Assembly (NCBI GenBank): GCA_030831165.1
Contig: JAURLP010000028.1
Location: 1 to 52,597, forward strand
Direction of reading: 5' to 3'
DNA from: Gammaproteobacteria bacterium
Lineage (GTDB): Bacteria; Pseudomonadota; Gammaproteobacteria; Pseudomonadales; Pseudohongiellaceae
DNA: 52,597 nucleotides
Of the stretch, positions 6,899 to 16,181 are shown in pieces. The notes under the pieces were generated by a model. The model saw only the letters and a list, made by a program, of their open reading frames with translations. It was not told the DNA's origin and did not search any database. The position numbers were made by a program, and so were the translations under genes. Every line of letters starts with the position of its first letter. The first letter of the stretch is position 1.

Positions 6899-8068
6899 TT
6901 AGGAAAGTCGATTCTTAAAATCATCATAGGAAAACTGTTTTACTACTCTTAAATCATCATTTGCTGAATTCCAAATGGCAATTGAGGGTAGCGCAATACC
7001 ATTAAATGTTGTTGTTTTAACCATCGTATAATGTGCCATATCATCAAAAATAAGTCGTTGACCGGTCTGTAAAGGTTTGTCAAAACTGTAATCACCCATC
7101 ACATCGCCAGCCAGACAAGTCATTCCACCCAATCGATACTTGTATTCTTTTTCATCCTGCCTGGCTGCATTAAAAATATCAGCCTGATAGGGCATTTCCA
7201 GAGTGTCTGGCATATGACAGGTTGCTGAACTGTCCAATATAGCAATATCCATTTCGTTATGAACAATATCCAGCACTTCGGTCACCAGCACTCCGGAATG
7301 AATTGCTATCGCTTCGCCTGGTTCCAGATAAACTTGCAGTTGATATTTTCGTTGAAACTTTTTGATGCGGTCAATCAGTTTATTCACTGGATAAGACCCA
7401 TCAGTAATATGGTGGCCGCCACCAAAATTCACCCATTCCAGTTTTGGTAAAAGATCAGCAAACTTTTCCTCAATAACATCCAGTGTTCGATCCAGCGGAT
7501 CAAAGGATTGCTCACAGAGGGTATGGAAGTGCAGACCAGAAATGCCAGTTAAATCCTGTCCTCTAAATTGTGGATAAGGAATGCCTAAACGTGAACCAGG
7601 TGCACAAGGATCATAAAGCGGAGTAGCTCCCTCAGAATGCAGAGGATTTACTCTCAAGCCAAATTTAAGAGATGGACGTTTCATCTTTTCAGCCTGGATT
7701 ATTGCTTGAAAATTCTGCCACTGGCTAAATGAATTGAACACAACATGGTCAGAAATTTTCAGGATTTCAGGTAAGTCCTTTTCTGAAAAAGCAGCAGAGA
7801 ATGTATGTACCTCACCACCAAACTCTTCTTGTCCTAAGCGAGCTTCATAAATGCCACTGGCAGATGTCCCGCTTAAATACTGGCTGATAAGCGGAGCCAG
7901 CGAGAACATCGAAAAGGCTTTTAATGCCATCAGAACTTTGGCGCCACTTTCCTTTTGAACCCTTGCCAATATTGCCAGATTTTTTTCAATAGCGACTTCA
8001 TCAACAACAAAGCATGGAGAAGGAACCCTAAGAGGGTCAAACTTTAGGAAGCTATTGCATTTTATCAT
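6899..8068 (-). CDS. nspC: carboxy(nor)spermidine decarboxylase
   Basis: This is a PLP-dependent decarboxylase of the alanine-racemase-fold group, 389 residues. The PLP lysine is Lys50 in L-M-A-L-K-A-F, and the phosphate-binding and active-site region includes F-G-G-G-H-H-I and L-E-P-G-E-A. It removes the carboxyl group from carboxyspermidine (or carboxynorspermidine) to give spermidine (or norspermidine). It follows the dehydrogenase that makes its substrate by 20 bases. With putrescine as the expected amine precursor, spermidine is the likely product. The start ATGATAAAATG has no strong ribosome site, suggesting coupling to the upstream gene. Confidence 0.88.
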   Translation of the reverse strand: MIKCNSFLKFDPLRVPSPCFVVDEVAIEKNLAILARVQKESGAKVLMALKAFSMFSLAPLISQYLSGTSASGIYEARLGQEEFGGEVHTFSAAFSEKDLPEILKISDHVVFNSFSQWQNFQAIIQAEKMKRPSLKFGLRVNPLHSEGATPLYDPCAPGSRLGIPYPQFRGQDLTGISGLHFHTLCEQSFDPLDRTLDVIEEKFADLLPKLEWVNFGGGHHITDGSYPVNKLIDRIKKFQRKYQLQVYLEPGEAIAIHSGVLVTEVLDIVHNEMDIAILDSSATCHMPDTLEMPYQADIFNAARQDEKEYKYRLGGMTCLAGDVMGDYSFDKPLQTGQRLIFDDMAHYTMVKTTTFNGIALPSIAIWNSANDDLRVVKQFSYDDFKNRLS

Positions 8069-8088
8069 CAGAATATATTGCCAATGCC

Positions 8089-9297
8089 TTATAGCAAGTC
8101 AAAATTCGGTTCGTCAATCACATGCCATGGCAAGCCATATAGATTTAAATCTTCCATAAAGGGATCAGGATCCATCTGTTCCATATTCCAGACACCTGCT
8201 TGCATCCACTTGCCTTCAAGCATCATTTTTGCACCAATCATTGCAGGCACACCGGTAGTGTAGGAAATTGCCTGGGAGCCTACTTCCTTGTAGCAATCCT
8301 GGTGATCTTTAACATTATAAATATAGACTGTACGCTGCTTTCCATCTTTTAAACCTGTGACAACACAGCCAATACAGGTCTTACCATGCGTTCTTGGGCC
8401 GAGCAGGGAAGGCTCAGGCAGCAGAGCTTTCAGGAACTGGATTGGCACTATTTTATGGCCTTCAAATTCAATGGCTTCGATACCGGTCATGCCAACATTA
8501 TTCAACACTTCAAGATGCTTCAGATAGGATTCCCCAAAGCTCATCCAGAACTGAGCGCGTTGCAAAGTGGGGTAATGTTTCGTCAGGGATTCGAGTTCTT
8601 CATGATACATTCGATAAATATTGTAAGTTCCAACATCCTCTGGACAACTAAATGATTGCTTAAGTGACATTGGCGGTGTTGTCACGAATTCATTGTTTTC
8701 CCAGTGACGACATTCAGCACTGACTTCGCGTATATTAATTTCAGGATTGAAATTCGTTGCAAACGGATAACCATGGTCTCCGCCATTAACATCGATTATG
8801 TCGAGCGTTTGGATCTCATCGAAAAAATGTTTAGCCAGATAGGCGGTGAAGACATTGGTAGCGCCAGGATCAAAGCCTGATCCCAATAAAGCCATGAGTC
8901 CAGCCGCTTTAAATTTGTCCTGATATTCCCATTGCCATTTATATTCAAATTTGGCGGTGTCTATGGGTTCATAATTTGCTGTATCCAGATAATGCACGCC
9001 ACATTCCAGACAGGCGTCCATAATCGTCAAGTCCTGGTAAGGTAAGGCAACATTAATAACTAAAAAGGGTTTAACTTTATTGATTAATTGGACGAGCTCA
9101 GGAACAGAATCGGCATCAATTTCTGCGGTTGCTATTGTGCGGTCATAATTTTTTTTAACCTGCTCAGCAATGGCCTTGCATTTTGCTTCTGTTCGACTGG
9201 CCAGAATAATATCGGTAAATACCTCGGGCAGTTGAGCGCACTTATGAACGACGACCTGGCTTACACCACCAGCACCTATTATTAATACTCGGCTCAT
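8089..9297 (-). CDS. carboxy(nor)spermidine dehydrogenase (saccharopine dehydrogenase family)
   Basis: The 402-residue saccharopine-dehydrogenase-fold enzyme starts with the NADP-binding turn V-L-I-I-G-A-G-G-V-S-Q-V and contains G-S-G-F-D-P-G-A-T-N, typical of this branch. It condenses putrescine (or diaminopropane) with aspartate semialdehyde and reduces the imine to carboxyspermidine. Placement directly between speA and the carboxyspermidine decarboxylase makes this assignment much stronger than lysine-pathway saccharopine dehydrogenase. Its ATG is two bases after the speA stop, with the purine-rich end of speA (GAGAAAGAG) serving as ribosome site. Confidence 0.88.
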   Translation of the reverse strand: MSRVLIIGAGGVSQVVVHKCAQLPEVFTDIILASRTEAKCKAIAEQVKKNYDRTIATAEIDADSVPELVQLINKVKPFLVINVALPYQDLTIMDACLECGVHYLDTANYEPIDTAKFEYKWQWEYQDKFKAAGLMALLGSGFDPGATNVFTAYLAKHFFDEIQTLDIIDVNGGDHGYPFATNFNPEINIREVSAECRHWENNEFVTTPPMSLKQSFSCPEDVGTYNIYRMYHEELESLTKHYPTLQRAQFWMSFGESYLKHLEVLNNVGMTGIEAIEFEGHKIVPIQFLKALLPEPSLLGPRTHGKTCIGCVVTGLKDGKQRTVYIYNVKDHQDCYKEVGSQAISYTTGVPAMIGAKMMLEGKWMQAGVWNMEQMDPDPFMEDLNLYGLPWHVIDEPNFDLL

Positions 9298-9299
9298 AT

Positions 9300-11210
9300 T
9301 TAATTCTCTTTCTCGTAGTAGGTGTATCCCTGCATGCTGGCATTAAATGTCTTCATGATTTTTTGGCGCTGCAAGGCTGTAATGCGTCCTTCCTTGACTG
9401 CGCGTTCAGCAATGTTTCTATATTTAAGTTCCATTTCTTTTGGTTCGTACTCCACATAACTCAAGACATCAGCTATGGTATCGCCATGAATTTCCTTAAC
9501 AAAATCATAGGTCTTATCGCTGTTTAAGCGCACACTCACTATATTGGTATCGCCAAATAAATTATGCAGGTCGCCAAGTGTTTCCTGATAAGCGCCTACC
9601 AGAAAAACGCCGAGATAATATTCCTCGTTATCTTTTAGAGGATGTAAAGCAAGAGTCTTGTTGGTATCAAATTCAGCAATGAAATGGTCAATCTTGCCTT
9701 CACAATCACAAGTAATATCTGCTAAAACGCCTTGTCTGGTCGGCTCTTCATTGAGCCTGTGAATTGGCATAATCGGAAACAACTGGTCGATTGCCCATAT
9801 GTCAGGTAAGGATTGGAATAAACTAAAATTACCATAATAAATATCTGCCAATGAATCTTTTAGATCTTCAAGTCCTGATGGAATACGATCCAGAGTTTGA
9901 AGCTGGGCATATATCTTTTGAAGAATTTCGAGAAAGAGATTTTCGCCTTCAGATCGGGATCGCAAGTCTAATTGCCCGTGTTTAAATAGCTCTCTGATTT
10001 CATCACGATAATAATGGGCATCATTGAAACATTCCTGAAGTTTATTTGGCGTTAGGTAGTTAAGCACTTCTCGCATATTCTTGAGAGAAGGGTGATCTTG
10101 AGCAGTTTCCGATGGTGATAATTGACTGGGCTCAAAGGTCGTAATATCCAAAATGTTAAACAGAAGGATTGAAGAATAGGCGACGGTAGCACGCCCGGAC
10201 TCCGTGACTATGGTGGGGTGTTTTATTTTGTATTCGTCCAATGTGTCTTTAATGGTTTCAACAATATCGATACAATATTCTTCGAGAGAGTAATTTCTGC
10301 TTTGTTCTTCGCTGCTGTTTTCACCGCTATAATCCACGGCCAGGCCACCACCAAGATCAATGTGGGTAAGCTCAGCACCTTCGTTCACCAGGTCAACATA
10401 AAAACGACAGGCCTCAACGACACCGCTGCGTATTTCCTGAATTTTGGGAATTTGTGAGCCCAGATGACAATGCAATAACTTTAAACAATGCAGCATGTTC
10501 TTTTGCTTTAGATCATCGACAACATTGATTAATTGCGTAGTAGTCAGGCCAAAAACTGAACGATCTCCACTGGTAGTGTTCCAGTGACCACTATTTTCAG
10601 TTGTCATTTTGACTCTCACACCGATCAAAGGCTCTATACCAAGAGCCTTGCTGCGCTCGAGTATGATAGGTAATTCAGTAGGTGTTTCGATAACGAAATA
10701 ACATTGTAATCCAAGCTGTATCGACTGCAGACCAAGTTCAATAAACTCTTCATCCTTATAGCCATTGCAAATAAGTAAGCTGCCGGGGGCTTCCAAAGTT
10801 GACAGGGCTGCAATCATTTCCGCTTTGCTGCCCACTTCGAACCCATGATTGTAACGCGCACCAAAATAGGCGATTTCTTCAACCACTTGGGCTTGCTGAT
10901 TAACTTTTATTGGGTAAACACCGCGATAAGAAGCCTGATAGGCTGCACTTTCTATGGCGTTTGCAAAGGCATCATTGAGTCGCTTGATTTGTGCATCAAG
11001 AATATTTTCGATGCGTAATAAGACGGGCATCTGGTGGTCACGTTCTTCCATACCCTTAATAATATCCATTAAGGGAACGGAGGTATGAAGTGTTTTAACC
11101 GTGAGGTTGCCGTCATCGGAAACGCCAAAATAGTCGTTTCCCCAACGTTCGATGCCATAGAGCTCAATTGCTTGTTGTATACTCCAGGGAGCTTTATATT
11201 GCTGATTCAT
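9300..11210 (-). CDS. speA: biosynthetic arginine decarboxylase
   Basis: The 636-residue fold-III PLP enzyme converts arginine to agmatine, the first step of the operon's pathway. Length and domain order match bacterial SpeA. The PLP lysine is Lys102 in Y-P-I-K-V-N-Q, followed by the barrel with H-C-H-L-G-S-Q and D-L-G-G-G-L-A-V-D-Y. The C-terminal domain contains A-D-I-T-C-D-C-E-G-K and the G-A-Y-Q-E-T-L-G-D-L-H-N-L-F-G motif. A GGAG ribosome site precedes the ATG. It is the first gene of the operon; a short palindrome about 30 bases upstream may regulate it. Confidence 0.95.
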   Translation of the reverse strand: MNQQYKAPWSIQQAIELYGIERWGNDYFGVSDDGNLTVKTLHTSVPLMDIIKGMEERDHQMPVLLRIENILDAQIKRLNDAFANAIESAAYQASYRGVYPIKVNQQAQVVEEIAYFGARYNHGFEVGSKAEMIAALSTLEAPGSLLICNGYKDEEFIELGLQSIQLGLQCYFVIETPTELPIILERSKALGIEPLIGVRVKMTTENSGHWNTTSGDRSVFGLTTTQLINVVDDLKQKNMLHCLKLLHCHLGSQIPKIQEIRSGVVEACRFYVDLVNEGAELTHIDLGGGLAVDYSGENSSEEQSRNYSLEEYCIDIVETIKDTLDEYKIKHPTIVTESGRATVAYSSILLFNILDITTFEPSQLSPSETAQDHPSLKNMREVLNYLTPNKLQECFNDAHYYRDEIRELFKHGQLDLRSRSEGENLFLEILQKIYAQLQTLDRIPSGLEDLKDSLADIYYGNFSLFQSLPDIWAIDQLFPIMPIHRLNEEPTRQGVLADITCDCEGKIDHFIAEFDTNKTLALHPLKDNEEYYLGVFLVGAYQETLGDLHNLFGDTNIVSVRLNSDKTYDFVKEIHGDTIADVLSYVEYEPKEMELKYRNIAERAVKEGRITALQRQKIMKTFNASMQGYTYYEKEN

Positions 11211-11239
11211 TTAGTTCTCCGGAGGCAGCAATAAACATT

Positions 11240-11255
11240 TAACAAATGTTTGTTA
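11240..11255. promoter_or_regulatory. palindrome upstream of speA, candidate operator
   Basis: A perfect 7-base inverted repeat, TAACAAA-tg-TTTGTTA, lies 30-45 bases upstream of the speA start. The two-base centre is too small for an RNA hairpin, so a protein-binding site is more likely than a terminator. No regulator gene is adjacent and I saw no second copy in the window. Confidence 0.35.
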
Positions 11256-11533
11256 GCTTAAGGTTTTCAATAAAACCAAAAGTGCGAATTCTGCACTAGA
11301 TGCATGATTAAATCTATTATTTTTACAAAATCAAAACCACTAGAATGAGTAATTAAAGCCTTGCTAGATCTGCTAAATCCTGAAATTAAATTTTTTGCTG
11401 TTAGCTGAACTTAGAAGGTTGTGAATGAGACTCTGCAAAACCTAACATAACTGGTTCGAAATTGTCACGCTTCCGACAATTAACCCAGGTTCATGTCATC
11501 TTGTGGTCGTCAGTTCTAGCTTGCTGTATGTGA
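11256..11533. other. intergenic stretch between speA and the MFS gene
   Basis: This is the upstream region of speA together with the DNA following the MFS exporter gene (both read leftward). It is AT-rich near speA. I see no gene or convincing terminator. Confidence 0.4.
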
Positions 11534-12778
11534 TCAGTCCTGACGATTTAAATATCGTGCATCACGTAACTGAGGAAATAACCAGGCCCATCCGGCTGCT
11601 GTCGCAATAGCCGCCACGCCACCGAAGACTACTGCAGGAACTACACCGAACCAGGCCGCCATAAAGCCTGCACGAAACTCACCGAGTTCATTGGATGCAC
11701 CCAAAAACACCATGTTGACGGCATTTACACGCCCACGAACATCATCGGGTGTCCAGAGTTGCAGCAGGGTTTCGCGTATGACAACACTGACCATATCGGC
11801 AGCACCGATAAGCGCCAGAGCGATAACAGAAAGCCAGGTTATTGTAGAAAGCCCAAACACGGCGGTAAAAAAGCCAAACAGGGCAACGAAAATTAACAGA
11901 ATGCGCCCGGCATGGTCTCGTATGGGGTAAGTAGCCAGACAGACCGCCATGGTAATGGCGCCAACACCTGGTGCAGCTCGAAGGAATCCAAGTCCCCAGG
12001 GGCCAAGCTCAAGAATATCCCGTGCATAAACTGGTAATAAGGCGACAGCCCCACCAAGCAAAACCGCAAATAAATCCAGTGAGATGGCGCCTAAGACCAC
12101 TTTCTCTTTTCGGATATAGCGAAGCCCCTCGAAAACTGAGTTGAAGGTGATTTTACTGACGGCACTGCGTTGTGCCGGAGCAGGAATTCGAATAATAAGA
12201 ACAAGAGACAACACCAGCATTATCACCACGACTGAATACGCTATGTTTGCATTGAGACCATAAAGCAAACCACCTGCAACCGGTCCGACAATGCTGGATA
12301 CCTGCCATGCTGAAGCATTCCACGACACCGCATTAGCAAACACATCCAAAGGGACCAGATTAACGACCAGAGACTGAGAGGCCGGACCAAAAAATGCGCG
12401 GGCAATACCCATACCTGTTAAGGCAATAAATATGGGAACAGGTGAATTCAGACCACGGCTAGAAAAATAAAGAATCGCTGCGGCACAGATGCATTCGAGT
12501 GTGACGGCAATTCCCATAACACGACGTCGGCCATAACGGTCAGCAATCGAACCTGTCACCAATACCAATAAGAGCAGGGGAAGAAATTGGACCAGACCGA
12601 TAATGCCTAAATCCATTGGATCACGAGTCAGGTCGTAAATCTGCCAGCCAACAGCAACCGAGACTATCTGCACGGCAAAAGTCGAACAAAAGCGGGCAGC
12701 CCAATATCGAGAAAAAGCAGGGTAAGCAAATGCAGCGAAGCGGGTATGACTGGCAATACTTGTATTTTCTTCTGTCAT
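11534..12778 (-). CDS. MFS exporter, EntS-like (MFS_3 group)
   Basis: The 414-residue protein has about twelve hydrophobic spans and the MFS loop motif G-S-I-A-D-R-Y-G-R-R-R between helices 2 and 3. The N-terminal F-S-R-Y-W-A-A-R-F and the V-G-W-Q-I-Y-D-L-T stretch resemble the EntS-like exporters of siderophores and other small molecules. Direction is inferred from the family, and the substrate is unknown. It is monocistronic, with no siderophore genes nearby. The start lacks a strong ribosome site. Confidence 0.75.
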   Translation of the reverse strand: MTEENTSIASHTRFAAFAYPAFSRYWAARFCSTFAVQIVSVAVGWQIYDLTRDPMDLGIIGLVQFLPLLLLVLVTGSIADRYGRRRVMGIAVTLECICAAAILYFSSRGLNSPVPIFIALTGMGIARAFFGPASQSLVVNLVPLDVFANAVSWNASAWQVSSIVGPVAGGLLYGLNANIAYSVVVIMLVLSLVLIIRIPAPAQRSAVSKITFNSVFEGLRYIRKEKVVLGAISLDLFAVLLGGAVALLPVYARDILELGPWGLGFLRAAPGVGAITMAVCLATYPIRDHAGRILLIFVALFGFFTAVFGLSTITWLSVIALALIGAADMVSVVIRETLLQLWTPDDVRGRVNAVNMVFLGASNELGEFRAGFMAAWFGVVPAVVFGGVAAIATAAGWAWLFPQLRDARYLNRQD

Positions 12779-12979
12779 AAGTGTGGAGATGATTTTCTAT
12801 GGCGATTTTTAAATGAAGAGAATCTTATTTTACGCTAAGTGATGCTTCTGAAGATATGGCCTATATATACTGCCTGCTTTTTATTAGACTGCTAGGGGGC
12901 GTATAAGGTTTTGTTGCTTGGCGCTAGTTTAGCAAGTGGTTTATCTGTTGCGTAAAAATTATTAAAGAAGAAATAGAAA

Positions 12980-13378
12980 GTGAATAGATTCAATAAAATT
13001 TTTATTTTCCATCTCAAGTGGATCTGTAAAAAAATATTTCTATTTCTTTCTTTTGGAATGTATTTTTATTTTATTCCCATATCGCTTGTTTCTGCACAAA
13101 GTATCAGTTTTGAACAGCAGGTTTTACCGATACTGTTAAACAAATGTAGCGAGTGTCATGGTGATGAAAACCCTGAAGTCAGGCTGACAGTTGTTAATTA
13201 TGAAGAACTTATGCAGGGCTCCGAATTTGGCATAGTCGTCAATCCCGGCGATCCGGCAAGCAGCTACATGATCGAGATGATAATGTTGGGCGAAATGCCT
13301 CAGGACGGAGAGCCGGTTACAGACGAAGAGTTGTCTTTGATAGAAGCCTGGATAGAAGAGGGTGCACTTAACAATTAA
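12980..13378 (+). CDS. small exported c-type cytochrome domain protein
   Basis: The 132-residue product has an N-terminal signal/anchor (about residues 8-40, ending S-A-Q), then one heme site C-S-E-C-H (Cys56, Cys59, His60). The segment L-T-V-V-N-Y-E-E-L-M-Q-G and the probable axial Met in G-E-M-P-Q-D-G match the cytochrome-c-like domain often fused to exported enzymes; here it stands alone. It probably shuttles electrons in the periplasm. The GTG start is chosen because it keeps the signal sequence; the ribosome site is weak. Its partner is not obvious; the Tat-exported dehydrogenase near 2.4 kb is one speculative possibility. Confidence 0.75.
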   Translation: MNRFNKIFIFHLKWICKKIFLFLSFGMYFYFIPISLVSAQSISFEQQVLPILLNKCSECHGDENPEVRLTVVNYEELMQGSEFGIVVNPGDPASSYMIEMIMLGEMPQDGEPVTDEELSLIEAWIEEGALNN

Positions 13379-13419
13379 ATGTCAGTTTTCAAATTGATAT
13401 AATGAAAGATATCGAGCAT

Positions 13420-15468
13420 CTAATTGTTAACTTCTGCCCAGGCATGTGGAATAGCCTGCGGTTCCAGATTCTTGATCAGCTCGCATTGGTCATTACTGAC
13501 AAAACCTGATACTCGATGAACTCTTTTTCGAAGCGCTTCAATAGCTCTAAGATTTCTTAAGACTCGATTTTCTTTAATTTTCTGTTTCAGAATTTCTGCC
13601 TGCAATGCTGCTACGGCTTGAGTATCCTCAGAGGCAGACGCGTTCGCATAAACTACCGTTAATAAGGACACCAAATTTTCTATGCGTTTCCCGAATGCAA
13701 GCAAGGGTATTTGCGCTTTGGTTAAATTTAGCTGGTAGAAAATGTTCAATCCCAGATAAGTCCAGCGCTGATCTCGCAGACGTGCTTCAGCATACTTTGC
13801 ATAAGCCTGCAGAGGTGCTGGAATATCTGCATACCGTGTTCGCCAGGAAGCCGGGAGCAGACGTTTGGGAAGAGACACTAAATCGACTAAAACATTTTTT
13901 AGAATCCAGAAAAGAAGTCGCCATAAATCTTTATTGAACAATAGGTTTAAGATCGCTTTGGTACTGCGCCCCGGATAGTTAAGCAAGGAATTTAAGCCAA
14001 GGCTTAACATGCGTTTATCTTCTGGGACTGCATTACCGCAGGCGTCGGTATTGACTTTATCGAGTACGCCTAATATTCCGGCCATATAAGAACTGACAAA
14101 ATCAGATGTGAGTTCTCTTACCATACCAAGCGTAATCAGGTCATTTTCCCCTTCAACAATGCTGAAAGCATGTGCAGTTGCCCGGGTTGCACTCACCGGG
14201 GACTCTTTATTCAAACTGCGTCCGCCGATGACACGTTCAGCGCAGCTTAAGGACTCAAGTAAGGATTTTGCTGCGGCAGCCTTGGTGAGATCTCTCAGCC
14301 CGGCTAAATTGATATGTTGCTGGTTTTGCTGCAAGGATAGATGGCACAAAGAGCGTGACTGTAGAGCACCACCAAGAATCTTTGCAATCGAGAGTTGAGG
14401 GAGCTCATGACTAATAACGGGACCACCGACACCATCACGTTGCTTGGCGTAATTAATAGCTTCACTGGCATACAAGCGCTGAAAACCGGCCGACATGGCA
14501 GATAACATACAGCGTCCCATGGCCAGACTATAGAACAAGACTTCCAGCCCGTCGGCATTGATATGTTGAGACTTTGGAATCGGGAAGTTCTCAAAACTCA
14601 GGCGTGAATTAATATTGGTTTGAAACGCTTCTGTGCCGGATGTATGACATGAAAAACTATAATCATTGTCAGCATTCTTTTCTTTATCGCTTTCCGGTAA
14701 CTCTGTAATGAACAAGCCGAGTTCACGTGAATCCTTTCCCAACTTGGCTACTACTGCCATTAAACCGCCATGGGTGGCACTAGTGATATACAGCTTACTG
14801 CTATCGCCATGTGCGAAAAGTCGCCAACAATCATTTAGCTCATCAAATTCAACATAGGCGCTAACTTTTTTCGCGTTGACACCAACCTTGACTTCGGTGA
14901 GTCCGAAGGCCATTAAACGCCCTTCAGCCAGCAGGGGCAGGAATAAAGATTTTTGCTCATCACTGCCATAACCCATCAGGCCGCCGGCACCAATTGTTAA
15001 CTGACCTGAAATTTCAACTGCCAAACCGCCCAAACCGTTAGCGGCAATATTCTCTTCAAGCTCAGCCAGTTCCCGATAACTGGACGCTAAGCCGCCGTAT
15101 TCTTTGGGAATGGTGTAAGCATATACTTTATGTTCATTGACCGCTTGTCGAAGTTCACTGGATAATTTTCCACCGGTGGTAAAGGCCTTGCCTTCTGATA
15201 AACATGCCTTGGCTGCTGCTATGATTTGCTCATTTCGATTAATACTTTCTGTATCAACAGTTTCAGTCATCATTTCTGTGCAAGCCGGCTGAGGTCCATA
15301 TATGAGGCGTTGGACTAACGCTGAAGAACGTTTCCCACCACGGATATCAGCAGCTTTTTCTGCAACTTCTATTGCGGCTAATTCTTTCGCATAAGCTTGA
15401 TTGCCCGTTGAACGCAGCGCCCGAACGCTCATCGATTCATTGGATTTCTCAGTTTTTTTATCGCTCAT
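13420..15468 (-). CDS. FadE-like acyl-CoA dehydrogenase
   Basis: The 682-residue flavoprotein has the acyl-CoA dehydrogenase core (G-Y-G-S-D-E-Q-K-S-L-F-L-P near residue 165, then F-G-L-T-E and the helical C-domain with A-K-Q-R-D-G-V-G-G-P). It is followed by a long FadE-specific tail of about 200 residues containing Y-P-G-R-S-T-K-A and L-L-P-A-S-W-R-T-R-Y. I-V-E-G-E-N-D-L is the likely region of the catalytic Glu. It should introduce a 2,3 double bond into an acyl-CoA. Divergence from the MarR genes and proximity to hydroxycinnamate genes suggest a role like HcaD, oxidising dihydro-hydroxycinnamoyl-CoA so that saturated phenylpropanoids can enter the pathway. Ordinary fatty-acid oxidation is the alternative. 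Confidence 0.82.
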   Translation of the reverse strand: MSDKKTEKSNESMSVRALRSTGNQAYAKELAAIEVAEKAADIRGGKRSSALVQRLIYGPQPACTEMMTETVDTESINRNEQIIAAAKACLSEGKAFTTGGKLSSELRQAVNEHKVYAYTIPKEYGGLASSYRELAELEENIAANGLGGLAVEISGQLTIGAGGLMGYGSDEQKSLFLPLLAEGRLMAFGLTEVKVGVNAKKVSAYVEFDELNDCWRLFAHGDSSKLYITSATHGGLMAVVAKLGKDSRELGLFITELPESDKEKNADNDYSFSCHTSGTEAFQTNINSRLSFENFPIPKSQHINADGLEVLFYSLAMGRCMLSAMSAGFQRLYASEAINYAKQRDGVGGPVISHELPQLSIAKILGGALQSRSLCHLSLQQNQQHINLAGLRDLTKAAAAKSLLESLSCAERVIGGRSLNKESPVSATRATAHAFSIVEGENDLITLGMVRELTSDFVSSYMAGILGVLDKVNTDACGNAVPEDKRMLSLGLNSLLNYPGRSTKAILNLLFNKDLWRLLFWILKNVLVDLVSLPKRLLPASWRTRYADIPAPLQAYAKYAEARLRDQRWTYLGLNIFYQLNLTKAQIPLLAFGKRIENLVSLLTVVYANASASEDTQAVAALQAEILKQKIKENRVLRNLRAIEALRKRVHRVSGFVSNDQCELIKNLEPQAIPHAWAEVNN

Positions 15469-15553
15469 AGCGGACCCCTTAATCTTTTTTGTTCTCTACT
15501 TTTAAACGAACTGTGATATTTAATATGAATTTATCAAATCAAAGATCAATCAC

Positions 15554-15581
15554 TTGACAGGAAATCATTCTATAATAATAT
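15554..15581 (+). promoter_or_regulatory. promoter of the MarR genes
   Basis: TTGACA at 15554-15559 and TAATAT at 15576-15581 are separated by 16 bases, a good sigma-70-type match. The predicted transcription start falls inside the palindrome at 15580-15600, which implies autoregulation of the MarR genes. Confidence 0.55.
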
Positions 15582-15600
15582 TGCTATATTATATAGCAAT
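15580..15600. promoter_or_regulatory. palindromic operator candidate between fadE-like and marR
   Basis: A perfect 9-base inverted repeat, ATTGCTATA-tta-TATAGCAAT, lies in the divergent region and overlaps the -10/+1 of the marR promoter. Length and symmetry suit a MarR dimer. A related sequence at 20841-20861 (14 of 21 positions identical) lies in the hydratase-lyase/tannase divergent region, linking the two control regions. Confidence 0.65.
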
Positions 15601-15668
15601 TATAAGCAGCCTTTAAAAGAAAATTTTCAAAAAAATAAATGATGTGAAAATATAGTAGGGAAGAATAA

Positions 15669-16130
15669 ATGCGAAACAAATTAAATCCTGGCCAAGACTT
15701 TGAGCCGGTTAATCCTTTGAAACCCTATTTGGGTTATCATTTACGTCGTATTTCAGCAGCATCAATGGCTAGTCTTTCATTCTCGCTGAGCGAACTGGGG
15801 ATTCGCCCTAGTGAGGCGACAGTGGTTTTGTTTGTTGAGGCAGCACCAGGGGTAAGACAGAGTCTGATTGGCAAGTATCTGGGGATTCGGCGGGCTAATA
15901 TGGCGCCGCTGATTGCTGGCCTTGAGTCAAAAGGCTTGTGTCGAAAAAAAGCCCTGGATGGACGCTCATCTGGTATTCAGTTAACGCCATCCGGGATTCG
16001 CTGTGCGGAAATTATTAAACAAAAAATTCAGGAAAATGAACAACGAAGCTTTGGTCAATTAAGTGCTAAAGAATATAAAGTTTTGTTGAAGCTGGTAAGC
16101 AGTATAAATCTGGACATGATAAGCCTTTGA
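15669..16130 (+). CDS. MarR-family transcriptional regulator
   Basis: The 153-residue protein has one MarR winged-helix domain: L-G-Y-H-L-R-R in helix 1, L-G-I-R-P-S-E-A-T before the DNA-binding module, the recognition-helix region Y-L-G-I-R-R-A-N-M-A-P-L-I-A-G-L-E, and the wing D-G-R-S-S-G-I-Q-L-T. MarR proteins of hydroxycinnamate clusters (HcaR, FerR, CouR) usually repress and are released by the CoA thioester; the surrounding genes suggest the same here. It precedes a double-MarR gene by 51 bases, probably in one transcript, and both are preceded by the palindrome at 15580-15600. Confidence 0.85.
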   Translation: MRNKLNPGQDFEPVNPLKPYLGYHLRRISAASMASLSFSLSELGIRPSEATVVLFVEAAPGVRQSLIGKYLGIRRANMAPLIAGLESKGLCRKKALDGRSSGIQLTPSGIRCAEIIKQKIQENEQRSFGQLSAKEYKVLLKLVSSINLDMISL

Positions 16131-16181
16131 TTATTTCTATTAAGATCAATACACGCACAAAAATTACGAGTAAGTAATAAT

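Noticed and set aside
8089-9297. Lysine-pathway saccharopine dehydrogenase as the identity of this gene.
   Set aside because: Position between speA and the carboxyspermidine decarboxylase gene fits carboxyspermidine dehydrogenase much better.
940-11460. The 12-base string aactggttcgaa occurs at 940-951 and again at 11449-11460, suggesting att-like direct repeats around an island.
   Set aside because: The shared part is only 12 bases, the flanks do not match convincingly, and the polyamine operon between them looks like ordinary chromosomal DNA.
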